Assembly: GCA_023424275.1 (NCBI GenBank)
Contig: JAFAED010000194.1
Location: forward strand, 1-7,685
DNA length: 7,685 bases
Source of the DNA: Pseudomonadota bacterium
Lineage (GTDB): Bacteria > Pseudomonadota > Alphaproteobacteria > Sphingomonadales > Sphingomonadaceae
Reading direction: 5' to 3'
The notes below the pieces were generated by a model. It was not told the origin of the DNA. It saw only the letters and a program-made list of their open reading frames with translations, and did no database searches. This document shows, piece after piece, positions 1 through 6,526 of this stretch. A program made the position numbers and the translations under genes. Within the stretch, counting starts at the first letter, position 1. Every line of letters begins with the position of its first letter.

Positions 1-16
1 GCCGGGAGCAGCGTGA
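1..16 (+). CDS. Possible 3' end of an upstream operon gene (four codons and stop)
   Basis: Read in the frame starting at base 2, the window opens with CCG GGA GCA GCG TGA, which would end a protein in Pro-Gly-Ala-Ala. The stop at 14-16 overlaps the GTG start at 13 as GTGA. That is the same 4-base overlap logic (ATGA) seen at most later junctions, so the operon probably continues upstream of this window. Only four codons are visible, so neither the identity nor the reality of this gene can be confirmed. A stop codon in this position could also occur by chance. Confidence 0.4.
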
Positions 17-489
17 CGACGCTCGCGCTCGGCTGCGCGACGCCCTTCCCTTCGCTCGCGGCGCTCGCGGCGGTGCATCTGCGCCGCCGCGACGGGCTGG
101 CGCTGATGGTCATGGCGTGGGCGGTCAGCCAGCTCGTCGGCTTCCTTCTGCTCGGCTATCCGCGCGGCGGCAGCACGCTGGCATGGGGTGCCGGGCTGGG
201 CACGGCGGCGGTCGGATCGGCGCTGGCGAGCTATGCCGCGCTGGGCGCTCTCCGCTACCGTTCGGTCGCGGCGCAGCTCAGCCTCGCCTATGCGGCGGGC
301 TTCACCGCGTTCAAGGGCATCATCCTCTGCTGGGCGCTTGTGCTCGGCGGGCTGCACAGCGTGATGGAGCCCGATCTGCTCGCCGAGCAGTTCCTGCGCA
401 ATGCCGCGATCCTGATCGGGCTTTACGCGCTCTATCGCGCGCTCGTCGCGGTCGGCGTTCCCGCGCCGCCGCAGGCGGCGACCGCCTGA
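13..489 (+). CDS. Small multi-pass membrane protein, function unknown
   Basis: I do not recognise a named family. The 158-residue product (GTG start) is strongly hydrophobic. By eye it has about five membrane segments, near residues 2-22, 28-48, 56-80, 90-113 and 129-149. Short Arg-rich loops follow the first segment (HLRRRDG, residues 22-28) and the third (RYRS, 81-84), and an acidic stretch lies near 119-125. GTG at 13 was chosen because GGGAG at 4-8 lies just upstream and a stop from the preceding frame overlaps it as GTGA. The frame is open to base 1, however, so a longer protein cannot be excluded. Its stop overlaps the next ATG by one base (TGATG), so it is probably translated with the DUF1636 gene and the cob genes. 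A role in moving cobalt, corrinoid or a B12 precursor is a guess from context. It lacks the His-rich ends expected of CbtB and does not look like an ABC-type cobalt permease. Confidence 0.65.
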   Translation: MTTLALGCATPFPSLAALAAVHLRRRDGLALMVMAWAVSQLVGFLLLGYPRGGSTLAWGAGLGTAAVGSALASYAALGALRYRSVAAQLSLAYAAGFTAFKGIILCWALVLGGLHSVMEPDLLAEQFLRNAAILIGLYALYRALVAVGVPAPPQAATA

Positions 490-896
490 TGCTGACGCGC
501 GTCGACCCGGGCCCTGCGGTCGTGGTGTGCAACACATGCCGCCACAGCCGCGCGGCGCAGGTCGACGCCGACGGCGTGCGCGGCGGCGCACGACTTGCCC
601 GCGAAATGAAGCGTCTCCAGCAGGACGAGCCGCGCTACGCGGGCATCGCGGTGCAGGAAATGGCGTGCCTCTTTGCGTGTCAGGATCATTGCACCGTCCA
701 CCTGCGCGCGCCCGACAAGGTTGGCTATGTCCTCGGCCGCTTCAGCGGCGATGAGGAGTCCGCGCGCGCGATCCTCGACTATGCGGTCCATTACGCCGCG
801 AGCGAGCATGGCCGCGTCGCCTATGCGCTGTGGCCCGACGGGGTCAAAGGCCATTTCATCACCCGCACCCCTCCCCCCGGATTTGTCGCCGAATGA
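489..896 (+). CDS. DUF1636 family cysteine-rich metal-binding protein, possible [2Fe-2S] ferredoxin-like
   Basis: This 135-residue soluble protein matches the DUF1636 pattern as I know it: an N-terminal VCNTCRHS block, a central block of spaced cysteines, a K-x-x-Y-x-x-G block, and a C-terminal WP...R-x-P-P block. Cysteines C14 and C17 form a CxxC, and C60, C64 and C68 form a C-x3-C-x3-C. Close-set N-terminal cysteines plus a later C-x3-C recall thioredoxin-like [2Fe-2S] ferredoxins, but cluster binding is inference. DUF1636 proteins are known neighbours of cobalamin genes in alphaproteobacteria and are usually annotated only as predicted metal-binding proteins. The ATG at 489 shares its A with the previous stop. 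An in-frame ATG 124 codons upstream would bury the family N-terminus behind an Arg-rich shadow translation and was rejected. The 3' end overlaps cobT by ATGA (893-896). Electron supply or cobalt handling for corrinoid synthesis is a reasonable but untested role. Confidence 0.85.
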   Translation: MLTRVDPGPAVVVCNTCRHSRAAQVDADGVRGGARLAREMKRLQQDEPRYAGIAVQEMACLFACQDHCTVHLRAPDKVGYVLGRFSGDEESARAILDYAVHYAASEHGRVAYALWPDGVKGHFITRTPPPGFVAE

Positions 897-1909
897 CCAA
901 TTTTGCTTCCGTTCAGGCCTTTGAGGCCGCGCTCGCCGATCTTCGCGAACCCAATGCCGGCGCGGCCGCCGATGCGCGCGTGCGGCAGGGCGAGCTCACC
1001 AAGCCCGCCGGGTCGCTGGGCCGGCTCGAGGAGATCGCGGTCTTTTTCGCGGGCTGGCAGGGCAAGCCACGTCCGCGGATCGACCGCGCGCGCGCCGCGA
1101 TCTTCGCGGGCAATCACGGCGTCACCGTCCACGGCGTCAGCGCCTTTCCGCCCAGCGTCACCGCGCAGATGGTCGCGAATTTCGCAAACGGGGGCGCGGC
1201 GATCAATGCGCTGGCCGAAACGGCGGGGCTCGAACTGGCCGTCGTTGCGCTCGACCTCGACCGGCCGACCGCCGACTTCACGGTCGGGGCCGCGATGAGC
1301 GAGGCCGAATGCCTCGACGCGCTGAACCGCGGCGCGGCGGTGGTCGACGACGACCTCGACCTGATCGTCCTCGGCGAAATGGGTATCGGCAATTCGACCG
1401 CTGCCGCCGCGCTTTGCGCGCGCAGCTTCGCGGGGAGCGTCGCCGGTTGGGCGGGACCGGGAACGGGGGTCGACGGACATGGTGTCGCGCGCAAGGTCGC
1501 GGTGATAGAACGCGCGCTCGCTTGTCACCGCGACGCGCCGCGATCGGCATTCGAGACACTGCGCCGTGTTGGCGGGCGCGAGATTGCGGGGCTCGCGGGT
1601 GCGATCTTGCGCGCGCGCCAGCTCGGGGTGCCCGTGCTGCTCGACGGGTTCATCTGCACCTCGGCGATCGCGCCGCTCGCGGCCGAGAATCCGGCGATCG
1701 TCGACCATTGCATCGCCGGCCATTGCTCGGCCGAACCGGGGCACCGCCGCCTGCTCGCCCTGCTCGGGCTCGACCCGCTGCTGTCGCTCGACATGCGGCT
1801 GGGCGAAGGCAGCGGCGCGGCGGTCGCCGCCAATATCGTGCGCAGCGCGCTCGCCGCGCACGACCGGATGGCGACCTTTGCCGAGGCCGAGGTTTCGGCA
1901 TCGCTATGA
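893..1909 (+). CDS. cobT: Nicotinate-nucleotide--dimethylbenzimidazole phosphoribosyltransferase
   Basis: CobT transfers phosphoribose from nicotinate mononucleotide to 5,6-dimethylbenzimidazole, giving alpha-ribazole 5'-phosphate, the lower-ligand half of cobalamin, in the cytoplasm. The 338-residue length is normal for the family. Signatures in order are LTKPAGSLGRLEE (35-47), FAGNHGV (71-77), GEMGIGNST (161-169), PGTGVDG (189-195), LLDGFICTSA (249-258) and LGEGSGA (303-309). E305 in the last motif corresponds to the catalytic glutamate (E317) of Salmonella CobT. The ATG at 893 overlaps the DUF1636 stop as ATGA. It begins the protein a typical distance before the first signature. An in-frame ATG at 830 lies inside the upstream gene and adds 21 unlikely residues. 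There is no clear Shine-Dalgarno, so translation probably depends on coupling. The gene is called cobU in Pseudomonas denitrificans and is unrelated to the cobalt chelatase subunit also called CobT. Confidence 0.97.
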   Translation: MTNFASVQAFEAALADLREPNAGAAADARVRQGELTKPAGSLGRLEEIAVFFAGWQGKPRPRIDRARAAIFAGNHGVTVHGVSAFPPSVTAQMVANFANGGAAINALAETAGLELAVVALDLDRPTADFTVGAAMSEAECLDALNRGAAVVDDDLDLIVLGEMGIGNSTAAAALCARSFAGSVAGWAGPGTGVDGHGVARKVAVIERALACHRDAPRSAFETLRRVGGREIAGLAGAILRARQLGVPVLLDGFICTSAIAPLAAENPAIVDHCIAGHCSAEPGHRRLLALLGLDPLLSLDMRLGEGSGAAVAANIVRSALAAHDRMATFAEAEVSASL

Positions 1910-2475
1910 CGGGCTTCGCGCTCCATCTGCTGCGCCACGGCGCGCCCGAAACGCCGGGCCTGCTGATGGGACGCACCGACGGGGCGCCCACCGCCGAAGG
2001 CGTCGCCGCCTGCGTCGCGCAGGCGCGGAACCTTGGTGTCGAACGTCTGATCGCATCGGACCTTCACCGCTGCCGCGCCGCAGGCGACGCGATCGCCGCC
2101 GCGACCGGCCTGCCGCTGATCGTCGATCCGCGCTGGCGCGAACTCGATTTCGGTGACTGGGACGGCCAGCCGGCGAGCGCCGTCGACGCGGAAGCGCTAC
2201 ACCGTTTCCACGACGACCCCGACGCCAATCCGCCGCCCGGGGGCGAGCGCTGGTCGGCGCTGGTCGCGCGCGTTTCGGCAGCGATCGCCGACCTCGCGCC
2301 GGTGCCGACGCTGGTCGTCACGCATGGCGGCGCGATGCGCGCGGCGCTGCATATCCTGTGCGGCTTCGACCAGCGCCATAGCTGGGCGTTCGACCTGCCC
2401 TATGCCGCGCGCCTGTCGCTCCGCGTCTGGCCGGGCGAAGCGCCCGCCGCGCAGATCACGGGCCTTGCGCCATGA
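1906..2475 (+). CDS. cobC: Histidine phosphatase family protein, probable alpha-ribazole phosphatase
   Basis: This 189-residue protein belongs to the histidine phosphatase (phosphoglycerate mutase-like) superfamily. The LLRHG motif (8-12) carries the nucleophile H11. Expected active-site partners are R10, R23, R55 (in ASDLHR), E79 (in RELDFGDWDG, 78-87) and H140 (in VTHGG, 138-142). A PPGGE motif (110-114), common in CobC and related mutases, is also present. CobC removes the 5'-phosphate from alpha-ribazole phosphate or from cobalamin 5'-phosphate. The superfamily is broad, and the specific function rests mainly on position: it is locked between cobT and cobS by ATGA overlaps at both ends (1906-1909 and 2472-2475). 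The start is set by this overlap and by the RHG motif lying ten residues in. A 199-codon longer reading frame runs through cobT and is a shadow. The gene is not the P. denitrificans cobC, which corresponds to the cobD entry here. Confidence 0.86.
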   Translation: MTGFALHLLRHGAPETPGLLMGRTDGAPTAEGVAACVAQARNLGVERLIASDLHRCRAAGDAIAAATGLPLIVDPRWRELDFGDWDGQPASAVDAEALHRFHDDPDANPPPGGERWSALVARVSAAIADLAPVPTLVVTHGGAMRAALHILCGFDQRHSWAFDLPYAARLSLRVWPGEAPAAQITGLAP

Positions 2476-3191
2476 AAGGGCTGATCGTCGCGATCCAGTT
2501 CCTGACGCGGCTGCCGACCCCGCGCATCCCGGTGTCGGGCGAGGAATTTACGGCGTCGATGCGCTGGTTCCCCGCGGTCGGGCTGATCGTGGGGGCGATG
2601 GTCGCGGCGGGCGGCTGGGCCGGGGCGCGGATCGACCCGTGGACGGGCGCGCTGTGCGCGCTCCTCCTCTGGGTCGCGGTGACCGGCGCGCTGCACCTCG
2701 ACGGGCTGGGCGATATCGCCGACGCGAGCGGCGCGGCGCATAAGGACCGCGACCGGCTGCTCGCGGTGCTCGGCGACCCGCATGCAGGCAGCTTTGCGGT
2801 GGTCGCCATCGCGCTGCAATTGATCGCCAAGCTGGTGCTGCTGCACGCCGCGATCGATCGCGGGATGTTCGTCGCCATCGCGCTCATTCCCTTCGCGGCG
2901 CGCATCGGCCCGCTCATCTGGTCGCGCGCGCTGCCCGACCTGCACGCGGGGCTCGGATCGCGCTTCCGCGGCGCCGTCCGCCCGGTCGATTTCCTGATCT
3001 GGGGCGCGCTGCTGGTCGCAGCCGCATGGGTGTCACCGTCGCTGCTGATCGCGCCGCTGGTCTTCCTGTTCTGGGGATGGTGGCTGATGCGCCGGATCGG
3101 CGGCATTTCGGGCGACGGGCATGGCGCGGGGATCGAGATAAGCGAAAGCCTGCTGCTCGCCGCCGCGCTGCTGCTGGCGCACGCCGCATGA
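2472..3191 (+). CDS. cobS: Adenosylcobinamide-GDP ribazoletransferase (cobalamin synthase)
   Basis: CobS is the inner-membrane enzyme that joins adenosylcobinamide-GDP to alpha-ribazole or its phosphate, making adenosylcobalamin or its 5'-phosphate. The 239-residue protein shows the family order: QFLTRLPTP (9-17), RWFPAVGLIVG (31-41), an acidic Mg-binding type motif HLDGLGDIADA (75-85), GDPHAGSFAV (101-110) and GISGDGHGAGIEISE (211-225). Hydrophobic stretches around 33-50, 58-75, 107-126, 132-149, 175-205 and 226-239 fit a multi-pass protein. The two aspartate-rich motifs are present but depart from the forms I know best (HLDGLADTADG and GGxTGD), probably lineage variation. The ATG overlaps the cobC stop as ATGA, and the stop overlaps the cobD start as ATGA. 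The P. denitrificans name is cobV. It is not the CobS subunit of the aerobic cobalt chelatase. Confidence 0.95.
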   Translation: MKGLIVAIQFLTRLPTPRIPVSGEEFTASMRWFPAVGLIVGAMVAAGGWAGARIDPWTGALCALLLWVAVTGALHLDGLGDIADASGAAHKDRDRLLAVLGDPHAGSFAVVAIALQLIAKLVLLHAAIDRGMFVAIALIPFAARIGPLIWSRALPDLHAGLGSRFRGAVRPVDFLIWGALLVAAAWVSPSLLIAPLVFLFWGWWLMRRIGGISGDGHGAGIEISESLLLAAALLLAHAA

Positions 3192-4156
3192 CCGACGCAT
3201 GGACCTGGCACGGCGGCAGCATCGAGGCCGCACGGCAGCATTTCGGGGACGGCGACTGGATCGACCTGTCGACCGGCATCAACTCGCAGCCATGGCCCGT
3301 CGCCGCCGGCATGGCTTTCGACTGGCAGCGGCTGCCCGGCATGCAGGCGCTCGCGCGGCTCGAAGCCGTCGCCGCCGCCTTTTTCGGGGTCGATGCACGT
3401 TTCGTCTGCGCGGTGCCGGGGACCGAGATCGGGCTGCGGCTCGTCGGTGCGCTCGTCGATGGCCCCGCGCGCCATGTCGCCCCCGGATATCGCACGCATG
3501 GCGCGATGATCGCCGGCAGCGATCCGGTCGACTGGCACGAAGCGCAGGACGCGACCGGCACCCTGATCCTCGCGAACCCCAATAATCCCGACGGCCGCGC
3601 CATTCCCGCCGACACGATGCGCGACCTGCTGGCGCGGCGCGACGGCTGGCTGCTGGTCGACGAGGCCTTTGCCGACGCCGATCCGGCCCTCAGCATCGCG
3701 GCGTCGGTCGATGACGCCCGAAAGCTGATCGTCTTTCGTTCGTTCGGCAAATTCTTCGGGCTCGCGGGGGTCCGGCTCGGCTTCGTCATCGGCCCGCAGG
3801 CCATTGCCGCGATGCTGCGCGAACGGATCGGCGCGTGGCCGCTGTCCGCAGCGGCGATCGCGATCGGCACCGCCGCCTATGCCGATGCTGGCTGGATCGC
3901 GGCAACCCGGCGGCGCCTGCCCGAAGCCGCAGCGACACTCGACGCGCTGCTCCTGCGGTGCGGGTTTAGGCCGCTCGGTGCCTGTCCGCTGTTCCGCCTG
4001 ATCGAAACCGGCGACGCGCACGCGCTGTTCGATCGCCTCGCCCGACGCGCCATCCTCACCCGCCCGTTCGCCGCCCAGCCGCACTGGCTGCGGATCGGCC
4101 TTCCCGCCGATTCCGACGCGCTGGCGCGGCTGGGCGCGGCGCTCGCCAATGGCTGA
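3188..4156 (+). CDS. cobD: Threonine-phosphate decarboxylase (PLP enzyme, CobD/CobC type)
   Basis: This is a fold-type I PLP enzyme of the histidinol-phosphate aminotransferase-like group. In cobalamin synthesis it decarboxylates L-threonine O-3-phosphate to (R)-1-amino-2-propanol O-2-phosphate, the linker that CbiB attaches. Visible motifs are an N-terminal HGG (8-10), LSTGIN (27-32), NPNNPDG (130-136), DEAF with D158 expected to contact the pyridine nitrogen, SFGKFFGLAG with K188 as the Schiff-base lysine (185-194), GVRLGF with R196 near the cofactor phosphate, and LRIGLP with R302 as the likely substrate-carboxylate arginine. At 322 residues it is shorter than the 364-residue Salmonella CobD. 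The ATG at 3188 overlaps the cobS stop as ATGA; an open frame 54 codons further upstream is a shadow inside cobS. The 3' end overlaps cbiB by eight bases. Sequence alone would also allow a histidinol-phosphate aminotransferase-like activity, but the position argues for CobD. The required threonine kinase (PduX or BluE) is not in the window. Confidence 0.92.
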   Translation: MTDAWTWHGGSIEAARQHFGDGDWIDLSTGINSQPWPVAAGMAFDWQRLPGMQALARLEAVAAAFFGVDARFVCAVPGTEIGLRLVGALVDGPARHVAPGYRTHGAMIAGSDPVDWHEAQDATGTLILANPNNPDGRAIPADTMRDLLARRDGWLLVDEAFADADPALSIAASVDDARKLIVFRSFGKFFGLAGVRLGFVIGPQAIAAMLRERIGAWPLSAAAIAIGTAAYADAGWIAATRRRLPEAAATLDALLLRCGFRPLGACPLFRLIETGDAHALFDRLARRAILTRPFAAQPHWLRIGLPADSDALARLGAALANG

Positions 4157-5087
4157 TCCGATCGCGCTCGCCGCCTTGGCGCTCGACGCCGCGCTCGGCT
4201 GGCCGCAGGCGCTCTACCGCCGCATCGGTCACCCCGTCGGGCTGTTCGCGCGCATCATCAATGCGTGCGAGGCGCGCTGGAACCGGAGCGCGAGCAGCTT
4301 TGCCGCGCGGCGCGCCTGTGGCGCGCTGACTTTGGTCATCCTGCTGCTCGTCGCGGGCGGCCTCGCCTTGGCGGCGCATCAAGCCCTGCGCCACATCTTC
4401 GGCAACTGGAGCTGGATCGGGGCCGCGATCCTCGCCTGGCCCGCACTCGCGCAGCGCAGCCTGTTCGATCATGTCCGCGCGGTCGGCGACCGGATCGATG
4501 CCGGCGACCTCCCCGGCGCGCGCGCCGCCGTCGGCCTGATCGTCGGCCGCGATACCGCTGCGCTCGACGAAGCAGGGGTCGCACGCGCGGCGATCGAAAG
4601 CCTCGCCGAAAGCTTCTGCGACGGCGTTGCCGCACCGCTGTTCTGGCTGCTCCTGCTCGGCCTGCCCGGCGTCTGGGCATATAAGGCGGCCAACACCGCC
4701 GACAGCCTGATCGGCCACCGCGAGGAACGTTGGCGCGCCTTCGGCTGGGCCTCCGCGCGCACCGACGATCTCGCGAACTGGATTCCCGCGCGGCTGGCGG
4801 GGACGCTCGTCTGCCTCGCCGGCGGCGGCGGATGGCGCGTCCTGCGGCGCGACGCGCGCAAACATGCCTCACCCAACGCCGGCTGGACCGAAGCGGCGAT
4901 GGCGGGCGTTCTGGGGCTTCGGCTCGCGGGTCCGATCGCCTATGACGGGGTGATGCACGACAAGCCATGGATCGGGGACGGTGACAGCGACGCGGGCGGC
5001 GAAGAGATCGACCGCGCGCTCGCCGTCTATCTGCGCGCCTGTCTGCTGCTCTGGCTGATCGCGGGGGTTGCGGCATGGCTGCGCTGA
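4149..5087 (+). CDS. cbiB: Adenosylcobinamide-phosphate synthase
   Basis: CbiB (CobD in P. denitrificans) is a membrane protein that condenses adenosylcobyric acid with aminopropanol phosphate to give adenosylcobinamide phosphate. The 312-residue length is typical. Motifs are GHPVGLFAR (27-35), VGRDT (132-136), [13 protein letters not shown] (154-166), [10 protein letters not shown] (182-191), [19 protein letters not shown] (198-216) and [15 protein letters not shown] (239-253). Hydrophobic segments lie near 58-76, 87-101, 159-178, 214-226 and 295-312. The 154-159 motif reads ESFCDG where many homologues have ENxSDG, so Asn and Ser are replaced by Ser and Cys. The start lies eight bases inside cobD. 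It fits because residues 4-35 already match the family N-terminus, with a GWP form in place of the more common GDP. The end overlaps cobQ by 13 bases. It is the physical and biochemical link between cobD and cobQ, whose products it joins. Confidence 0.96.
   Translation: MADPIALAALALDAALGWPQALYRRIGHPVGLFARIINACEARWNRSASSFAARRACGALTLVILLLVAGGLALAAHQALRHIFGNWSWIGAAILAWPALAQRSLFDHVRAVGDRIDAGDLPGARAAVGLIVGRDTAALDEAGVARAAIESLAESFCDGVAAPLFWLLLLGLPGVWAYKAANTADSLIGHREERWRAFGWASARTDDLANWIPARLAGTLVCLAGGGGWRVLRRDARKHASPNAGWTEAAMAGVLGLRLAGPIAYDGVMHDKPWIGDGDSDAGGEEIDRALAVYLRACLLLWLIAGVAAWLR
5063..5067 (+). promoter_or_regulatory. Likely ribosome binding site for cobQ
   Basis: A GGGGG run inside the 3' end of cbiB ends seven bases before the ATG at 5075. 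This favours 5075 as the cobQ start over the in-frame ATG at 5087, which shares its A with the cbiB stop as TGATG. In high-GC DNA such G runs are common, so the support is moderate. Confidence 0.45.
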
Positions 5088-6526
5088 TGTTGCAGGGTAC
5101 CGGGTCCGACGTCGGCAAGTCGGTGCTCGTCGCCGCGCTCTGCCGCGCGCTCGTCCACCGGGGGCTCCGCGTCCGGCCGTTCAAGCCGCAGAATATGTCG
5201 AACAATGCCGCCGTCACCGTCGACGGCGGCGAGATCGGGCGCGCGCAGGCGTTGCAGGCAATGGCGTGCCGGGTCGAACCGCATAGCGACATGAACCCGG
5301 TGCTGCTCAAACCGCAGGCCGACTGCACCTCGCAGCTTATCGTCCATGGCCGCGTGCGCGGCACGCTGGGCAGCGGCAATTTCCGCGAAGCGCGCGGCGC
5401 GCTGATGATCGAGGTGCTCGAAAGCTATGAACGGCTACGCCCCGAATGCGATATCGTCATCGTCGAAGGCGCTGGGTCGCCCGCCGAGATCAACCTGCGC
5501 GCGGGCGACATCGCGAACATGGGCTTTGCGTGCGCCGCGAACGTGCCCGTGGTGCTGATCGGCGATATCGACCGCGGCGGCGTGATCGCCTCGCTCGTCG
5601 GCACACGCGCGGTGATCGATCCCGACGATGCCGCAATGATCCGGGGCTTCCTGATCAACAAGTTCCGCGGCGATCCGGCGCTGTTCGAGGATGGCTATCG
5701 CGAGATTGAAAAGCGCAGCGGCTGGCCCGGCTTCGGCGTCATCCCGTGGCTGAAGGCGGCGGCGCGCCTGCCGAGCGAGGATGCCGTGATCCTCGAACGC
5801 CCCGCCGATCCGCGCGAAGGCCGCAAGCTGATCGCCTGCCCGATCCTGCCGCGCATTTCGAACTTCGACGATCTCGACCCCTTCAAACTCGAACCCGGCG
5901 TCGAGCTGGTCATGGTGCCGCCGGGGCGCCCGATCCCCGCCGAAGCTGCGATCATCGTGCTGCCCGGATCGAAAGCGACGATCGCCGACCTCGCCGCGCT
6001 GCGCGCCGAGGGCTGGGATATCGACATCATGGCGCATCACCGGCGCGGCGGGCTGATCGTCGGGCTGTGCGGCGGGTATCAGATGCTCGGGCGGCGGATC
6101 GCCGATCCGCTGGGGATCGAGGGCGCACCCGCCGAGGTCGAGGGGCTGGGCCTGCTCGACGTCGAGACGGTCCTAGCGCCCGCAAAAACCCTGCGCCGTG
6201 TGGACGGGTGGGCGATGGGCGCACCGACCGAGGGATATGAGATGCATATGGGGGAAACGACCGGCCCCGGCACCGCCCGCCCCTTTGCGACGCTGGACGG
6301 CGGCAGGCCCGACGGCGCGGTCAGCGGCGCGGTGTTCGGATCCTATCTGCATGGCCTGTTTGCGTCGGCCGACTTGCGGTGTGCGTTGCTCGCGCAGGTC
6401 GGCGTCGCCGGAGGAGGCCGCGATTATCAGGCCGATGTCGACGCCGCACTCGACGACATCGCGGCCGAACTGGCAGCGCACGCCGATATCGACGGTCTGC
6501 TGCGGATCGCGGGAGCGGGCGCATGA
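5075..6526 (+). CDS. cobQ: Cobyric acid synthase (glutamine-hydrolysing)
   Basis: CobQ (CbiP in Salmonella) uses ATP and glutamine to amidate four carboxyl groups of adenosylcobyrinic acid a,c-diamide, giving adenosylcobyric acid. The 483-residue protein has both expected domains. The N-terminal dethiobiotin synthetase-like ATPase carries a P-loop GTGSDVGKS (8-16), PQNMSNNA (38-45), [11 protein letters not shown] (131-141) and GDIDRGGV (163-170). The C-terminal class I glutaminase-like domain carries LPGSKAT (296-302), the nucleophile C332 in [10 protein letters not shown] (330-339), GYEMHMG (387-393) and H426 in YLHGLF (424-429). No key residue is missing. The ATG at 5075 gives [10 protein letters not shown], close to the usual family N-terminus; starting at 5087 would remove four residues. 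The stop overlaps cobU as ATGA. CobQ supplies the substrate for CbiB encoded just upstream, and the corrin-ring and a,c-diamide enzymes that feed it are outside this window. Confidence 0.98.
   Translation: MAALMLQGTGSDVGKSVLVAALCRALVHRGLRVRPFKPQNMSNNAAVTVDGGEIGRAQALQAMACRVEPHSDMNPVLLKPQADCTSQLIVHGRVRGTLGSGNFREARGALMIEVLESYERLRPECDIVIVEGAGSPAEINLRAGDIANMGFACAANVPVVLIGDIDRGGVIASLVGTRAVIDPDDAAMIRGFLINKFRGDPALFEDGYREIEKRSGWPGFGVIPWLKAAARLPSEDAVILERPADPREGRKLIACPILPRISNFDDLDPFKLEPGVELVMVPPGRPIPAEAAIIVLPGSKATIADLAALRAEGWDIDIMAHHRRGGLIVGLCGGYQMLGRRIADPLGIEGAPAEVEGLGLLDVETVLAPAKTLRRVDGWAMGAPTEGYEMHMGETTGPGTARPFATLDGGRPDGAVSGAVFGSYLHGLFASADLRCALLAQVGVAGGGRDYQADVDAALDDIAAELAAHADIDGLLRIAGAGA

Noticed and set aside
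117..488. Upstream extension of the DUF1636 gene to an ATG at 117
   Set aside because: The extension is an Arg-rich out-of-frame reading of the membrane protein gene, and the family N-terminus begins just after the ATG at 489.
821..1861. A 346-codon open frame on the - strand opposite cobT
   Set aside because: Its composition is Arg/Ala/Asp-heavy with no motifs, and it lies wholly opposite a convincing CobT.
1309..1905. Upstream extension of the phosphatase gene through cobT
   Set aside because: The RHG nucleophile motif should lie near the N-terminus, and the ATG at 1906 overlaps the cobT stop. The extension is a low-complexity Arg-rich shadow.
893..3191. Reading cobT and cobS as the aerobic cobalt chelatase subunits CobT and CobS
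   Set aside because: The proteins carry phosphoribosyltransferase and cobalamin synthase motifs, not the AAA+ ATPase and VWA-type domains of the chelatase subunits. Only the names coincide.
2456..4084. A 542-codon open frame on the - strand opposite cobS and cobD
   Set aside because: It is antisense to two genes with clear family motifs. Its translation is rich in Arg, Ala, Pro, Asp and Gly with no recognisable motif, as expected for a stop-poor shadow frame in high-GC DNA.
4336..5379. A 347-codon open frame on the - strand opposite cbiB and the start of cobQ
   Set aside because: It is dominated by Arg/Ser/Ala repeats and spans a gene junction of the real + strand genes, so it is a shadow.
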